From Celeribacter sp. HF31 (GTDB taxonomy: Bacteria; Pseudomonadota; Alphaproteobacteria; Rhodobacterales; Rhodobacteraceae), in the NCBI RefSeq assembly GCF_011806455.1, contig NZ_JAATOT010000001.1, positions 310,001-374,000 of the forward strand: 64,000 nucleotides of DNA, written 5' to 3'. Every line of letters begins with the position of its first letter. Positions within the stretch are counted from its first letter, which is position 1. The notes below the pieces were generated by a model. The model saw nothing but the letters and a program-made list of their open reading frames with translations. It searched no databases and was not told the DNA's origin. This document shows positions 8,626 through 18,091 of the stretch, piece by piece. The position numbers and the translations under genes were made by a program.

Positions 8626-8659
8626 AGCTTCTCGGGCGTGACCGTCCGGGGAGCTTTTT
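8626..8659 (+). terminator. Predicted rho-independent terminator after the lipoprotein gene
   Basis: AGCTTCTCGG (8626-8635) pairs with CCGGGGAGCT (8646-8655), with two G-T pairs, around a 10-nt loop and runs directly into TTTTT. It separates the lipoprotein gene from pccA, which implies that pccA has its own promoter. Confidence 0.7.
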
Positions 8660-8734
8660 CGTGTTTGAAACTGACGATCCGACAGCGGGCAGCCGCCCGG
8701 TCGGGACTGATTTAAGAAAGGGAGAGGGCAGGAC

Positions 8735-10732
8735 ATGTTCGACAAGATCCTGATTGCGAACCGCGGCGAGATCGCTTGCCGGGTGATGAAAACCGCCAAG
8801 AAGATGGGGATCAAGACGGTCGCCATTTATTCGGATGCGGACAAACACGCGCTGCATGTGCAGATGGCGGACGAAGCGGTCCACATCGGCCCGCCGCCGG
8901 CGAACCAGTCCTATATCGTCATCGACAAGGTGATGGACGCGATCAAGCAAACCGGCGCGCAGGCCGTGCATCCAGGCTATGGGTTCCTCTCCGAGAACTC
9001 GAAATTCGCCGAGGCGCTGGCTGCCGAGGGCGTCGCCTTTGTCGGCCCGCCGACAGGCGCGATCGAAGCCATGGGCGACAAAATCACCTCGAAAAAACTC
9101 GCCCAAGAGGCGGGTGTCTCGACGGTTCCGGGCTACATGGGCCTCATCGAGGATGCCGACGAGGCGGTGAAAATCTCCAACGAAATCGGCTACCCGGTGA
9201 TGATCAAAGCCTCCGCTGGTGGCGGTGGTAAAGGCATGCGGATCGCCTGGAACGACGAAGAGGCCCGCGAAGGGTTCCAGTCGTCCAAAAACGAAGCCGC
9301 AAGCTCCTTCGGCGACGACCGGATTTTCATCGAGAAATTCGTGACCCAACCGCGCCACATCGAGATTCAGGTGCTCTGCGATGCGCATGGCAACGGCATT
9401 TACCTCAATGAGCGGGAATGTTCGATCCAGCGCCGCAACCAGAAAGTCATCGAAGAGGCGCCGTCGCCTTTCCTTGACGAAGCCACCCGCAAAGCCATGG
9501 GCGAACAGGCCGTGGCTCTGGCGAAGGCGGTGGATTACACCTCCGCAGGCACGGTCGAGTTCATCGTCGATGGCGACCGCAATTTCTACTTCCTCGAGAT
9601 GAACACCCGCCTTCAGGTGGAACACCCGGTGACCGAGCTGATCACGGGCGTGGACCTTGTGGAGCAGATGATCCGCGTCGCCAATGGCGAACCGCTTTCG
9701 ATCACCCAGGACGATGTGAAAATCAACGGCTGGGCGATGGAAAGCCGCCTCTACGCCGAAGATCCCTATCGCAACTTCCTGCCCTCCATCGGACGTCTGA
9801 CCAAATACCGTCCGCCGGAAGAAATTGTCACGAAAACCAATGTCGTGCGCAATGACACGGGTGTCTATGAGGGCGGTGAAATCTCGATGTATTACGACCC
9901 GATGATCGCCAAACTCTGCACCTGGGGCCCGGATCGTGCGACGGCCATCGAGAACATGCGCAACGCTTTGGACGCGTTCGAGGTCGAGGGCATCGGTCAC
10001 AACCTGCCATTCCTCTCCGCCGTCTACGATCATCCGAAATTCGTCTCGGGCGACATGACCACGGCCTTCATTGCCGAGGAATATCCCGAAGGTTTCGAGG
10101 GCGCGGAGCTGCCCTATGAGGATCTCGAGCGCATCGCCGCCGCCGCCGCCGCCATGTACCGTGTTGCGGAAATCCGTCGCACGCGCATTTCGGGTCGGAT
10201 GGACAACCACGAGCGTACCGTTGGCACCGATTGGGTGGTTCAGATCGGCGATCACGATTTCCCGCTGACCATCGAGGCCGACAAAAACGGCTCCACCGTG
10301 TTGATCAACGACAAGAAACATCGTTGCGAAAGCACCTGGGTGCCGGGCGACACTTTGGCGCTGATCGACATGGAACACGGCACTTTGACGCTGAAGGTCG
10401 GTAAAATCCCCGGCGGGTTCCGCATCCGCAACCGGGGCGCCGATCTCAAGGTCTACGTCCGCAGCCCGCGGGCCGCTGAACTGTCGAAATTCATGATCGA
10501 GAAACTGCCGCCCGACACGTCGAAAATGCTGCTCTGCCCGATGCCGGGTCTGATCGTGAAGGTCAATGTCGAGGTCGGCGACGAAGTTCAGGAAGGTCAG
10601 GCGCTCTGCACCGTCGAAGCGATGAAGATGGAAAACATCCTGCGCGCCGAGCGCAAAGGTGTGGTCTCCAAAATCAACGCAGGCCCCGGTGACAGCCTGG
10701 CTGTCGATGAAGTGATCATGGAGTTCGAATAA
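8735..10732 (+). CDS. pccA: Propionyl-CoA carboxylase alpha subunit (biotin carboxylase + BCCP)
   Basis: The 665-residue protein carries the ATP-dependent biotin carboxylase domain (about residues 1-450, with IANRGEIACRV at the N-terminus and the glycine-rich loop ASAGGGGKGMR), a linker/BT domain, and a C-terminal biotinyl domain with the biotinylated lysine K631 in EAMKMEN. Together with PccB it converts propionyl-CoA to methylmalonyl-CoA using bicarbonate and ATP. The start is ATG 8735 with a purine-rich AGGGCAGGA upstream. The length matches PccA. Confidence 0.97.
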   Translation: MFDKILIANRGEIACRVMKTAKKMGIKTVAIYSDADKHALHVQMADEAVHIGPPPANQSYIVIDKVMDAIKQTGAQAVHPGYGFLSENSKFAEALAAEGVAFVGPPTGAIEAMGDKITSKKLAQEAGVSTVPGYMGLIEDADEAVKISNEIGYPVMIKASAGGGGKGMRIAWNDEEAREGFQSSKNEAASSFGDDRIFIEKFVTQPRHIEIQVLCDAHGNGIYLNERECSIQRRNQKVIEEAPSPFLDEATRKAMGEQAVALAKAVDYTSAGTVEFIVDGDRNFYFLEMNTRLQVEHPVTELITGVDLVEQMIRVANGEPLSITQDDVKINGWAMESRLYAEDPYRNFLPSIGRLTKYRPPEEIVTKTNVVRNDTGVYEGGEISMYYDPMIAKLCTWGPDRATAIENMRNALDAFEVEGIGHNLPFLSAVYDHPKFVSGDMTTAFIAEEYPEGFEGAELPYEDLERIAAAAAAMYRVAEIRRTRISGRMDNHERTVGTDWVVQIGDHDFPLTIEADKNGSTVLINDKKHRCESTWVPGDTLALIDMEHGTLTLKVGKIPGGFRIRNRGADLKVYVRSPRAAELSKFMIEKLPPDTSKMLLCPMPGLIVKVNVEVGDEVQEGQALCTVEAMKMENILRAERKGVVSKINAGPGDSLAVDEVIMEFE

Positions 10733-10788
10733 CCCATGACGGCCGGGCGGGCATATGTGAGGGGAGAGGGCGCGGAGTCTGGACAAAT

Positions 10789-10803
10789 GTTCTCATTTTG
10801 TTC
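10789..10803 (+). promoter_or_regulatory. LexA (SOS) box
   Basis: GTTC at 10789-10792, seven bases, and GTTC at 10800-10803 form an exact match to the alphaproteobacterial LexA operator GTTC-N7-GTTC. It lies 50 bp upstream of the Y-family polymerase start codon, just where an SOS operator is expected. Confidence 0.85.
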
Positions 10804-10853
10804 TAATCTGACTGCGTCTTTCCAGTCCCGTCTGCCCCTTTGTCTGCCCGGTC

Positions 10854-12101
10854 ATGTCCCTGCTTTCGCACCTGCGCGTTTCGACGCTTTTCTTCGATAT
10901 GAACAGCTACTACGCCTCCGTGGCGCAGGCCGAGGAGCCTGCGCTGATGGGGCGGCCCGTCGGCGTTCTGACGACGGATGCGCCGAACGCGGCCTGTATC
11001 GCGGCGAGTGTCGAGGCAAAACGGCGCGGCGTGCGGATGGGCACGCGACAGGACGAGGCCCGGAGGCTCTGTCCGGGGATCGTCTTTCGCCCTGTGAAAC
11101 ACGACGTCTGCGTCGATTATCACCATGCGATTTTACAGGCGGTCGAGACGGTTATTCCCGTGCATCGGGTCTGGTCGATCGACGAATGTTCCTGTCTCTT
11201 GACCGGCTCAGAACAGGAACTGCCGCGCGCGCTTCAGATCGGGCAGGCGTTGCAAAAGGCGGTGTTGGCGGTCAACCCGGCGCTGCGCTGTTCGGTGGGG
11301 CTGGCGCCCACGCGGCTTTTGGCGAAAATTGCCGCCGAGCTGGAAAAACCCATGGGGCTCAATTGGTTGGTGCCCGAAGTTTTGCCGGATCGGATTGCGC
11401 ATCTGGCGCTGGACGACCTGCCGGGCGTGTCCTGGCGGATGAAAGCGCGGCTGGAGGCGGCGGGCATTTCCGACGTGACGACGCTCTATGGCATCGCGCC
11501 CAAACGGGCCCGCGCGCTTTGGGGCAATGTCACGGGCGAGCGGTTCATTCGCGAGCTCAGAGGCGAGACGGTGGTCTGGCCGGAGACCAAACGCGGCATG
11601 ATCGGCCATGGCCAAGTTTTGACGGGGCCGAATGCCACGCCCGAGGGCGCGCGTCTGGTCACAAGGCGTCTGTTGGTCAAAGCCGCGGCACGTCTGCGCC
11701 GCGAGGGCTATTTCGCCCGCAGCCTGTCGATCAGCGTCAAAAACGGCGAGAAAATCGAGGGCAGGCGTCGGCACTCTCGCGACAGCACGCTGCGCGCGAC
11801 GCAGGACACGTTTTTCCTTTTGGAGGTCTTGGCCGGGCTCTGGGCCGATCTGCCCCCGACGCCGCGCCCGAAGGCCGTCTCCGTGACATTGGGCGGGCTG
11901 ATCAAGGAGGCGCGCGTGATGGACGATCTCTTTGCGCCGACAGAGGACCGCGCGCCGCTCTGTCTGGCCATCGACCGGCTCAACCAGCGCTTCGGTCAGG
12001 ACACGGTGCGCTACGGCCTCTTGCCGCCGCATCACGTCGCCTATACGGGGGCCAAAATCGCCTTTGGCCGCATCCCCCTGCGCGAGGATTTCGCGGAGTA
12101 G
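10854..12101 (+). CDS. Y-family (translesion) DNA polymerase, SOS-regulated
   Basis: The 415-residue protein has the Y-family palm with an intact catalytic triad: D15 in FFDMNSYYAS and D110/E111 in WSIDECSCLL. The second Tyr of NSYYAS is a likely steric-gate residue, as in UmuC-type enzymes. Databases often mislabel this Rhodobacterales branch as ImpB. It should copy damaged templates with low fidelity. A perfect LexA box 50 bp upstream indicates induction by DNA damage. It lies on the pccA strand, between pccA and mcm, but is functionally unrelated to them. DinB versus UmuC subfamily is not settled. Confidence 0.87.
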   Translation: MSLLSHLRVSTLFFDMNSYYASVAQAEEPALMGRPVGVLTTDAPNAACIAASVEAKRRGVRMGTRQDEARRLCPGIVFRPVKHDVCVDYHHAILQAVETVIPVHRVWSIDECSCLLTGSEQELPRALQIGQALQKAVLAVNPALRCSVGLAPTRLLAKIAAELEKPMGLNWLVPEVLPDRIAHLALDDLPGVSWRMKARLEAAGISDVTTLYGIAPKRARALWGNVTGERFIRELRGETVVWPETKRGMIGHGQVLTGPNATPEGARLVTRRLLVKAAARLRREGYFARSLSISVKNGEKIEGRRRHSRDSTLRATQDTFFLLEVLAGLWADLPPTPRPKAVSVTLGGLIKEARVMDDLFAPTEDRAPLCLAIDRLNQRFGQDTVRYGLLPPHHVAYTGAKIAFGRIPLREDFAE

Positions 12102-12105
12102 GGCC

Positions 12106-12579
12106 TCACCGTCCGCTTTCCAACTCCTGCTGTCTGAGCGGGGTTTTGTCGATGGCGCGGGTGATTTCGCGCACGTCCCAGGGCGCGGGTTTGCGGAGCA
12201 TGACGCGCCCGTCCTTGTCGACGACAACGAGCGCAAAACCACGCGGGCGCAGCGCCGTGCGGATCGGCGAGCGGGCCGCCGGGTCGGTGTCGGTCAAAAC
12301 CACCACGTCGCGCTCCAAAAGCGCATCGGGGCGGTTTTCCAGCAACGCGATCTGGTCGCTGTATGAGGGGTCCAAGGGGCTGTCGGCGAAGACAACCAGC
12401 ACGCGTGCGGTCCATTTGAACTCGGAAAGCTCGGTGTCGCCCGCCTGCTGGATCAAGGGCGGCAGCTCTTCGGCGGCGATTTCCGGTTCGGGTGGGGTGT
12501 CCTGTGCAAAACCTGCAGTCGGCGCCAAGGGTGACGTGAAAAAAAGCGCAATAAGTGCTGTGACATAGAGATGTTTCAT
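12106..12579 (-). CDS. DUF4174 secreted protein
   Basis: A 157-residue protein with a signal peptide (MKHLYVTALIALFFTSPLAPTAGFA, then QDTPPEPE). The rest looks like a thioredoxin-fold DUF4174 domain (WTARVLVVFADSPLD, GFALVVVDKDGRVMLR), a family of periplasmic proteins without established function. It is transcribed against its neighbours; its 3' end is 4 bp from the polymerase stop, and it is divergent from mcm. Confidence 0.8.
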   Translation of the reverse strand: MKHLYVTALIALFFTSPLAPTAGFAQDTPPEPEIAAEELPPLIQQAGDTELSEFKWTARVLVVFADSPLDPSYSDQIALLENRPDALLERDVVVLTDTDPAARSPIRTALRPRGFALVVVDKDGRVMLRKPAPWDVREITRAIDKTPLRQQELESGR

Positions 12580-12684
12580 CGGTCCTCCCGCGGGTCTCCT
12601 TTATATAGGACGGCGAGAGGGCCAAACCAAGGTTGAACGTGGCACGTCAAGGTGTTGCGCAAAGAATATGGAGAGGAGCCGGAT

Positions 12685-14808
12685 ATGACGGACAGGAAAA
12701 AGTGGGAAGAACTTGCCACGAAGGAACTCAGGGGCAAGCCGCTTGAGAGCCTTGAGTGGGACACGCTTGAGGGCATCAAGGTCAAGCCGCTCTATGCCGA
12801 GGACGATCTCGCGGGCATGGATCATCTCGGCAACACGCCGGGGATGGAGCCCTTTACGCGCGGTGTGAAGGCGACGATGTATGCGGGCCGTCCCTGGACC
12901 ATCCGCCAATACGCGGGCTTCTCGACCGCTGAGGAATCGAACGCCTTTTACCGCAAGGCGCTGGCCGCCGGTCAGCAAGGTGTCTCGGTCGCTTTCGATC
13001 TGGCCACGCACCGCGGCTACGATTCCGATCACCCGCGCGTGGTGGGCGATGTCGGTAAGGCCGGTGTTGCGATTGACAGCGTCGAGGACATGAAAATCCT
13101 GTTCGACGGCATTCCGTTGGACAAGGTTTCCGTGTCGATGACGATGAACGGGGCGGTGATCCCGATCCTCGCCAACTTCATCGTGACCGGCGAAGAACAG
13201 GGTCATGATCGCGCGTTGCTCGCAGGGACCATTCAGAACGACATTCTGAAAGAGTTCATGGTGCGCAACACCTATATCTACCCGCCGGAACCCTCGATGA
13301 AGATCATCGCGGACATCATCGAGTTCACCGCCAACGAGATGCCGAAGTTCAACTCGATCTCGATCTCCGGCTACCACATGCAGGAAGCGGGCGCGAACCT
13401 CGTGCAGGAGCTGGCCTTCACGCTGGCTGACGGGCGCGAATATGTGCGCACCGCGATCAACGCCGGGATGGATGTCGATAAATTCGCGGGGCGTCTGTCG
13501 TTCTTCTTCGCCATTGGTATGAACTTCTTTATGGAGGCCGCGAAACTGCGCGCTGCGCGCTACCTCTGGACCCGCGTCATGGAAGAGTTCGAGCCGAAGC
13601 TCGAAAAGTCCAAGATGCTGCGGACCCACTGCCAGACCTCGGGCGTGTCGCTGCAAGAACAGGACCCCTACAACAACGTGATCCGCACCGCCTATGAGGC
13701 GATGTCGGCGGCCTTGGGCGGCACGCAGTCCTTGCACACCAACGCGCTAGACGAAGCGATTGCACTTCCAACTGAATTCTCCGCGCGAATTGCGCGAAAT
13801 ACTCAGTTGATTTTGCAGGAAGAAACCGGGATCACCAATGTGGTCGATCCGCTCGCGGGCTCCTACTACGTCGAAAGCCTCACCAAGGAACTGGCCGACA
13901 AGGCCTGGGCCCTGATGGAGGAAATCGAAGAGATGGGCGGCATGACCAAGGCCGTCAATTCCGGCATGCCGAAGCTGCGGATCGAAGAGACCGCCGCGAA
14001 ACGTCAGGCCCAGATCGACCGGGGCGAGGAAGTCATCGTTGGCGTCAACAAGTACCGCAAGGACAAGGAAGACCCGATCGATATTCTCGATGTGGACAAC
14101 GTCGCCGTGCGCAACAGCCAGATCGCCCGCCTCGACAAAATCAAAGCCACCCGCGATGCCGCCAAGGTCGAAGAGACGCTTGGCGCGCTCGAAGCGGCGG
14201 CGAAAACCGGCGAGGGCAACCTCCTGTCGCTGGCGGTCGAGGCCGCCCGCGCACGTGCAACCGTTGGGGAGATTTCGATGGCCATGGAAAAAGCATTCGG
14301 ACGCCACCGCGCCGAGGTGAAAACGCTGGCGGGGGTCTACGGCGCCGCCTACGAGGGCGACGAAGGCTTTGCCCAGATCCAGAAAGATGTCGAAACATTC
14401 GCCGAGAAAGCCGGCCGTCGCCCGCGGATGCTCGTTGTCAAAATGGGTCAGGACGGTCACGACCGGGGTGCGAAAGTCATCGCCACCGCCTTTGCCGACA
14501 TCGGCTTTGACGTTGACGTAGGCCCGCTGTTCCAGACGCCGGAAGAGGCCGCGCAAGACGCCATCGACAACGACGTGCATATCGTCGGCATCTCGTCGCA
14601 GGCGGCAGGTCACAAGACGCTGGCACCGAAGCTGATCGAAGCTCTGAAAGAGCAGGGCGCCGAGGACATCATCGTGATCTGTGGCGGCGTGATCCCGCAG
14701 CAGGACTACGAATTCCTCTACAACGCGGGCGTCAAAGCGATCTTCGGGCCGGGCACCAACATCCCGGCAGCGGCGCGTCAGATCCTTGATCTGATCTCGA
14801 CAGACTGA
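12685..14808 (+). CDS. mcm: Methylmalonyl-CoA mutase
   Basis: A single-chain 707-residue adenosylcobalamin enzyme that isomerises methylmalonyl-CoA to succinyl-CoA, the last step of propionyl-CoA assimilation begun by PccAB. An N-terminal TIM barrel binds the CoA ester ([18 protein letters not shown]); the C-terminal domain holds the B12-binding DxHxxG motif with H592 ([11 protein letters not shown]). The start is ATG 12685 with GAGAGGA upstream; the frame is open 11 codons further up, but that start lacks support. The terminator at 14832 closes the unit. No epimerase or MeaB gene is seen nearby. Confidence 0.96.
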   Translation: MTDRKKWEELATKELRGKPLESLEWDTLEGIKVKPLYAEDDLAGMDHLGNTPGMEPFTRGVKATMYAGRPWTIRQYAGFSTAEESNAFYRKALAAGQQGVSVAFDLATHRGYDSDHPRVVGDVGKAGVAIDSVEDMKILFDGIPLDKVSVSMTMNGAVIPILANFIVTGEEQGHDRALLAGTIQNDILKEFMVRNTYIYPPEPSMKIIADIIEFTANEMPKFNSISISGYHMQEAGANLVQELAFTLADGREYVRTAINAGMDVDKFAGRLSFFFAIGMNFFMEAAKLRAARYLWTRVMEEFEPKLEKSKMLRTHCQTSGVSLQEQDPYNNVIRTAYEAMSAALGGTQSLHTNALDEAIALPTEFSARIARNTQLILQEETGITNVVDPLAGSYYVESLTKELADKAWALMEEIEEMGGMTKAVNSGMPKLRIEETAAKRQAQIDRGEEVIVGVNKYRKDKEDPIDILDVDNVAVRNSQIARLDKIKATRDAAKVEETLGALEAAAKTGEGNLLSLAVEAARARATVGEISMAMEKAFGRHRAEVKTLAGVYGAAYEGDEGFAQIQKDVETFAEKAGRRPRMLVVKMGQDGHDRGAKVIATAFADIGFDVDVGPLFQTPEEAAQDAIDNDVHIVGISSQAAGHKTLAPKLIEALKEQGAEDIIVICGGVIPQQDYEFLYNAGVKAIFGPGTNIPAAARQILDLISTD

Positions 14809-14831
14809 TCTGAGTATTTGAACTGCAATGA

Positions 14832-14868
14832 AAAAGGGCCTGGGGATCGCTCCTCCGGCCCTTTTGTT
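14832..14868. terminator. Bidirectional terminator between mcm and nhaA
   Basis: AAAAGGGCC (14832-14840) pairs with GGCCCTTTT (14857-14865). Because the arms are flanked by A and T runs on both sides, the hairpin can stop transcription of mcm (+) and of the converging nhaA (-). Confidence 0.85.
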
Positions 14869-14898
14869 TGCGGCACTTTGTTTGTGATGCCCTTCTGA

Positions 14899-16131
14899 TC
14901 AGCTCTGTTTGACAGGCTCGGCGTCAGGAAGGATCTTGGCCTCTTTTTCGTCTGCGGTTTTGACCGGCATCTTTTCGGCAGAGGGCGCAAATTTCAGCAC
15001 CACGAAGCCGATGATCGCGGAGATCACGGAGCCGGACAGAACGCCAATGCGCACTTCGTTCATATGGAAAGCGTCATCAAAGGACAGCCCGCCGATGAAG
15101 AGCGACATGGTAAAGCCGATGCCCGCAAGCGCTGCGACACCGTAGATATGGAGCCAGGTTGCGCCAAAGGGTTTCTTCGCAACGCCCATCTTGACCAAAA
15201 GCCAGGTCATGCCGAAAACGCCCACCTGTTTGCCGAGGATGAGGCCCAAGGCAATGCCAAGCGGCAGCGGCGAGAAGACGTCAGCCATGGTGATCCCGGA
15301 GAGCACAACGCCGGCGTTGGCAAAGGCAAAGACCGGCACGATCAGGAAAAACACATAGGGCGACAGCGCATGCTCAAGCGCATGCAGCGGCGACTTGCCC
15401 CAGCGGTCTTTGATCGGGATGAAGAAGGCGGTGATCACGCCCGCGAGCGTCGCATGCACACCGGATTTGAGCACGAGAACCCAAAGGATTGTGCCCAACA
15501 AGATGATGGGCGCGATGCGGTGAATGCCCGAACGGTTGAGGTAAAACATGATCGCCAGCGGGATGATCGACAGGAAAAGATAATCCAGATGCAGATCGGC
15601 GGTGTAGAAAAACGCGATGATCAAGATCGCGCCCAAGTCATCAAGGATCGCGAGCGTCAAAAGGAAAACTTTGAGCGACGAGGGCACGCGGTCGCCCACA
15701 AGCGCCAGAATGCCCAAGGCAAAGGCGATGTCGGTCGCGGCCGGAATGGCCCAGCCGGAATGCGTTTCAGGCGAGGAGATATTGAGCGCGAAATAGACCA
15801 GAGCAGGGACAAGCATGCCGCCGACGGCCGCCATGCCCGGCAGAACCACGTCGCGCGGGTTCTTGAGCTTGCCTTCCATCAGCTCGTATTTGAGCTCTAG
15901 CCCCACGAGGAGGAAGAACACGGCCATCAATCCATCATTGATCCACAAGATCAAAGGCTTGGAGAGGCCGTTTTCGCCGAGCTGAACGGTGAAATACGAC
16001 GACAGGGCGCCATCGTAATAGGGATAAAGCGAGGAATTGGCCACGAACATGGCAGCGACGGCGGCCACCATGAGCACGATACCGCCTGAAATCTCACTGT
16101 CGAAGAACTGTTCCAATTTGCGCAGGAGCAT
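14899..16131 (-). CDS. nhaA: Na+/H+ antiporter NhaA
   Basis: The 410-residue membrane protein has about 12 helices and the NhaA ion-binding signature AILDDLGAILI, whose adjacent aspartates bind Na+ and H+, plus the conserved PAATDIAFALGIL segment. It exchanges internal Na+ for external protons and protects against sodium and alkaline stress, as expected in a marine or saline bacterium. It is a single gene, convergent with mcm and divergent from the VOC gene. Confidence 0.95.
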   Translation of the reverse strand: MLLRKLEQFFDSEISGGIVLMVAAVAAMFVANSSLYPYYDGALSSYFTVQLGENGLSKPLILWINDGLMAVFFLLVGLELKYELMEGKLKNPRDVVLPGMAAVGGMLVPALVYFALNISSPETHSGWAIPAATDIAFALGILALVGDRVPSSLKVFLLTLAILDDLGAILIIAFFYTADLHLDYLFLSIIPLAIMFYLNRSGIHRIAPIILLGTILWVLVLKSGVHATLAGVITAFFIPIKDRWGKSPLHALEHALSPYVFFLIVPVFAFANAGVVLSGITMADVFSPLPLGIALGLILGKQVGVFGMTWLLVKMGVAKKPFGATWLHIYGVAALAGIGFTMSLFIGGLSFDDAFHMNEVRIGVLSGSVISAIIGFVVLKFAPSAEKMPVKTADEKEAKILPDAEPVKQS

Positions 16132-16222
16132 TGTCTTTTTCTGGTCTTTCCTGAAAGTTGATTTAAAGGTGCGTCATATGGAGATGGGGCCTTTTTTTAA
16201 GGTTTCAATAAGGACAAGGGCA

Positions 16223-16855
16223 ATGACCTATCAGATTGATCATTTGGTGATTTCCGCGGGCGATCTTGAACAGGGGCGCGACTGGGCCGAGGCGCTTTTG
16301 GGCGTGCCTTTTGGGCCGCGTGGCATGCATAAAGATATGGCGACGGAAAACCGTCTGGTGGCGATGACGCGCCCGGATGGGCAAAAAGCCTATCTCGAAG
16401 TGATCGCGCCCGATCCGAAGGCCGAAAAACCGGATTTTCCACGTTGGTTCGATTTGGACAACTTCGGCGGGACGCCGAAACTCACGAACTGGGTCGTGGC
16501 CTGTGCCGATCTCGAAGAAGCCTGGGAGCGCGCGCCAGCCGATGTCGGTCGGATCATGTCGTTTCAACGCGGTGACTATGCCTGGCGGATGATCGTGCCG
16601 GAGAGTGGCATTTTGCCCTATGATAATTGCTTCCCGGCGCTGATCGAATGGCACTCGCATCACCCGGCGCCAAAGCTGCCGGACCCGGGGTTGGCCTTTC
16701 GCAGGCTGAAGATTTCGCACCCAGATGCAGACGGGTTGCGGGCCGCTCTTGCGCCTTTTGTCGAGGCGATGGAGAATGTTCGAATTGTACAAGCCCAAAC
16801 GCCCGGTCTGACCGCCGAGATTGGCACACCCTCTGGGGAGATCTGGATCGCATGA
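16223..16855 (+). CDS. VOC/glyoxalase-like protein
   Basis: A 210-residue cytoplasmic protein of the glyoxalase-like (Glyoxalase_3) type: it begins with the beta-alpha-beta start of a VOC fold (YQIDHLVISAGDLEQG) and has the second half-repeat around PALIEWHSHHPAPKLPD. The family includes metal-dependent isomerases and dioxygenases, and the activity here is undetermined. The start is ATG 16223 with AAGGACAAGG upstream. It overlaps the following GNAT gene by 4 bp (ATGA). Confidence 0.8.
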   Translation: MTYQIDHLVISAGDLEQGRDWAEALLGVPFGPRGMHKDMATENRLVAMTRPDGQKAYLEVIAPDPKAEKPDFPRWFDLDNFGGTPKLTNWVVACADLEEAWERAPADVGRIMSFQRGDYAWRMIVPESGILPYDNCFPALIEWHSHHPAPKLPDPGLAFRRLKISHPDADGLRAALAPFVEAMENVRIVQAQTPGLTAEIGTPSGEIWIA

Positions 16856-17355
16856 GTGACACACCTTACCTGCGTGACGCGACACCTGCCGATGCGGACG
16901 CGCTCAAAGCCATCATGGCGCCAGTCATAGCTGGCTCGACGGCCTCGTTTTCCTCAGAAGAACGCGATGAGGCCGCTTGGGCCGAAATGGTCACGGATCG
17001 CTTAAACCGGGGCCGCGCCTTTTATGTCGCCGAACATCAGGGCGAGGTGGTGGGCTATGCCACTTACGACCAGTTCCGTCCCGGCAACAATGGCTACCGC
17101 TTTACGATGGAGCATTCCGTCTACCTCAACGACGCGGCGCAGGGCTTTGGCCTTGGACGGACGCTCATGTTGATGGTCGAACAACATGCGCGCGAGGCGG
17201 GGCATCATTCGATGATCGCGGCGATTGACGCCGACAACGCGGGTTCCATCGCTTTTCACAAGGCCTTGGGCTACGCGGAGGCCGGGCGCATCCCGCAAGC
17301 CGGGTTCAAATTCGACCGCTGGCTCGATGTGTTGTTCCTGCAAAAGTTCCTTTGA
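16852..17355 (+). CDS. GNAT N-acetyltransferase, phosphinothricin-acetyltransferase-like
   Basis: A 167-residue acetyltransferase with the acetyl-CoA binding motif A (AAQGFGLGRTLM) and the N-terminal pattern LRDATPADADALKAIMAP, resembling the Pat/Bar and YwnH-type N-acetyltransferases of amino-acid analogues such as phosphinothricin or methionine sulfoximine. It is translationally coupled to the VOC protein (ATGA), suggesting a shared detoxification role. The substrate is unknown. Confidence 0.88.
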   Translation: MSDTPYLRDATPADADALKAIMAPVIAGSTASFSSEERDEAAWAEMVTDRLNRGRAFYVAEHQGEVVGYATYDQFRPGNNGYRFTMEHSVYLNDAAQGFGLGRTLMLMVEQHAREAGHHSMIAAIDADNAGSIAFHKALGYAEAGRIPQAGFKFDRWLDVLFLQKFL

Positions 17356-17407
17356 CATCACGTATTTGTCGCGGGACTTGTCACGCCAAAATGGGTAAGC
17401 TCGCGAC

Positions 17408-18091
17408 ATGTCGATCTGGTCCAAAATCCTCGAGGCGCTCAAGGCGCTGCGTGCGGGCGAAAGCCTGTCGTCGGTCTTCGAGCAGTTCCGCTCGGACCCG
17501 GATCGGCGCGTAGGCTTTGCCATTGCGGTGATCGCCTTGGGCGCGAAAATGGCCAAGGCGGACGGTCTGGTGACCCGCGACGAGGTCACGGCCTTTCGCG
17601 AAGTGTTCCAGATCGCGCCAGAGGACGAAGCCGCCGCCGCCCGTGTGTTCAACCTTGCCCGACAGGACGTGGCGGGGTTCGAAGACTACGCCAAGAGCGT
17701 GAAAAAGATGTATGGCGCGGAATGCCGCCCGCTGATGGACATCATGGACGGGCTGTTTCACATCGCCATGGCCGACGGCGAATATCACCCCGGCGAGGAC
17801 GCGTTTCTGATCCGCGTGGCGGAGATTTTCGACATCGAGGACCGTGCCTTTCGCGTGCTGCGCGCGCGCTACGTGCCCGATGCGGTGCGCGATCCTTACG
17901 ATGTGCTGGGGGTTGATCCGAAGGCGTCTCTGGCGGAGATCAAATCGGCCTATCGGGCGCTGGTGCGCGAGACCCATCCCGACCGGATGATCGCCCGTGG
18001 TGTGCCCGAAGAGGCGGTGCAACTGGCCTCTGACCGGCTGGTGGAGATCAACGCGGCCTGGGAAGAAATCTCCGCGGAGCGCGCGGCGTGA
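17408..18091 (+). CDS. DjlA-like TerB / J-domain protein
   Basis: A 227-residue soluble protein with a TerB-like helical domain (residues about 30-150, with AKADGLVTRDEV and AMADGEYHPGED) and a C-terminal J domain (about 165-225) containing the DnaK-stimulating HPD motif in ETHPDRM. It lacks the N-terminal membrane anchor of E. coli DjlA, so it is a cytosolic co-chaperone. Its stop overlaps the next GTG start by 4 bp. Confidence 0.9.
   Translation: MSIWSKILEALKALRAGESLSSVFEQFRSDPDRRVGFAIAVIALGAKMAKADGLVTRDEVTAFREVFQIAPEDEAAAARVFNLARQDVAGFEDYAKSVKKMYGAECRPLMDIMDGLFHIAMADGEYHPGEDAFLIRVAEIFDIEDRAFRVLRARYVPDAVRDPYDVLGVDPKASLAEIKSAYRALVRETHPDRMIARGVPEEAVQLASDRLVEINAAWEEISAERAA

Noticed and set aside
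8020-8715. 231-codon frame on the plus strand between the pcc accessory genes and pccA
   Set aside because: It overlaps the well-supported small lipoprotein in another frame and the terminator at 8626; composition is not protein-like.
8543-10786. 747-codon open frame antisense to pccA
   Set aside because: Mirror frame of pccA with His/Asp/Val-rich composition typical of antisense translation; no start signal or domain.
10736-12568. 610-codon frame overlapping the Y-family polymerase
   Set aside because: Out-of-frame shadow of the polymerase gene, which has clear catalytic motifs.
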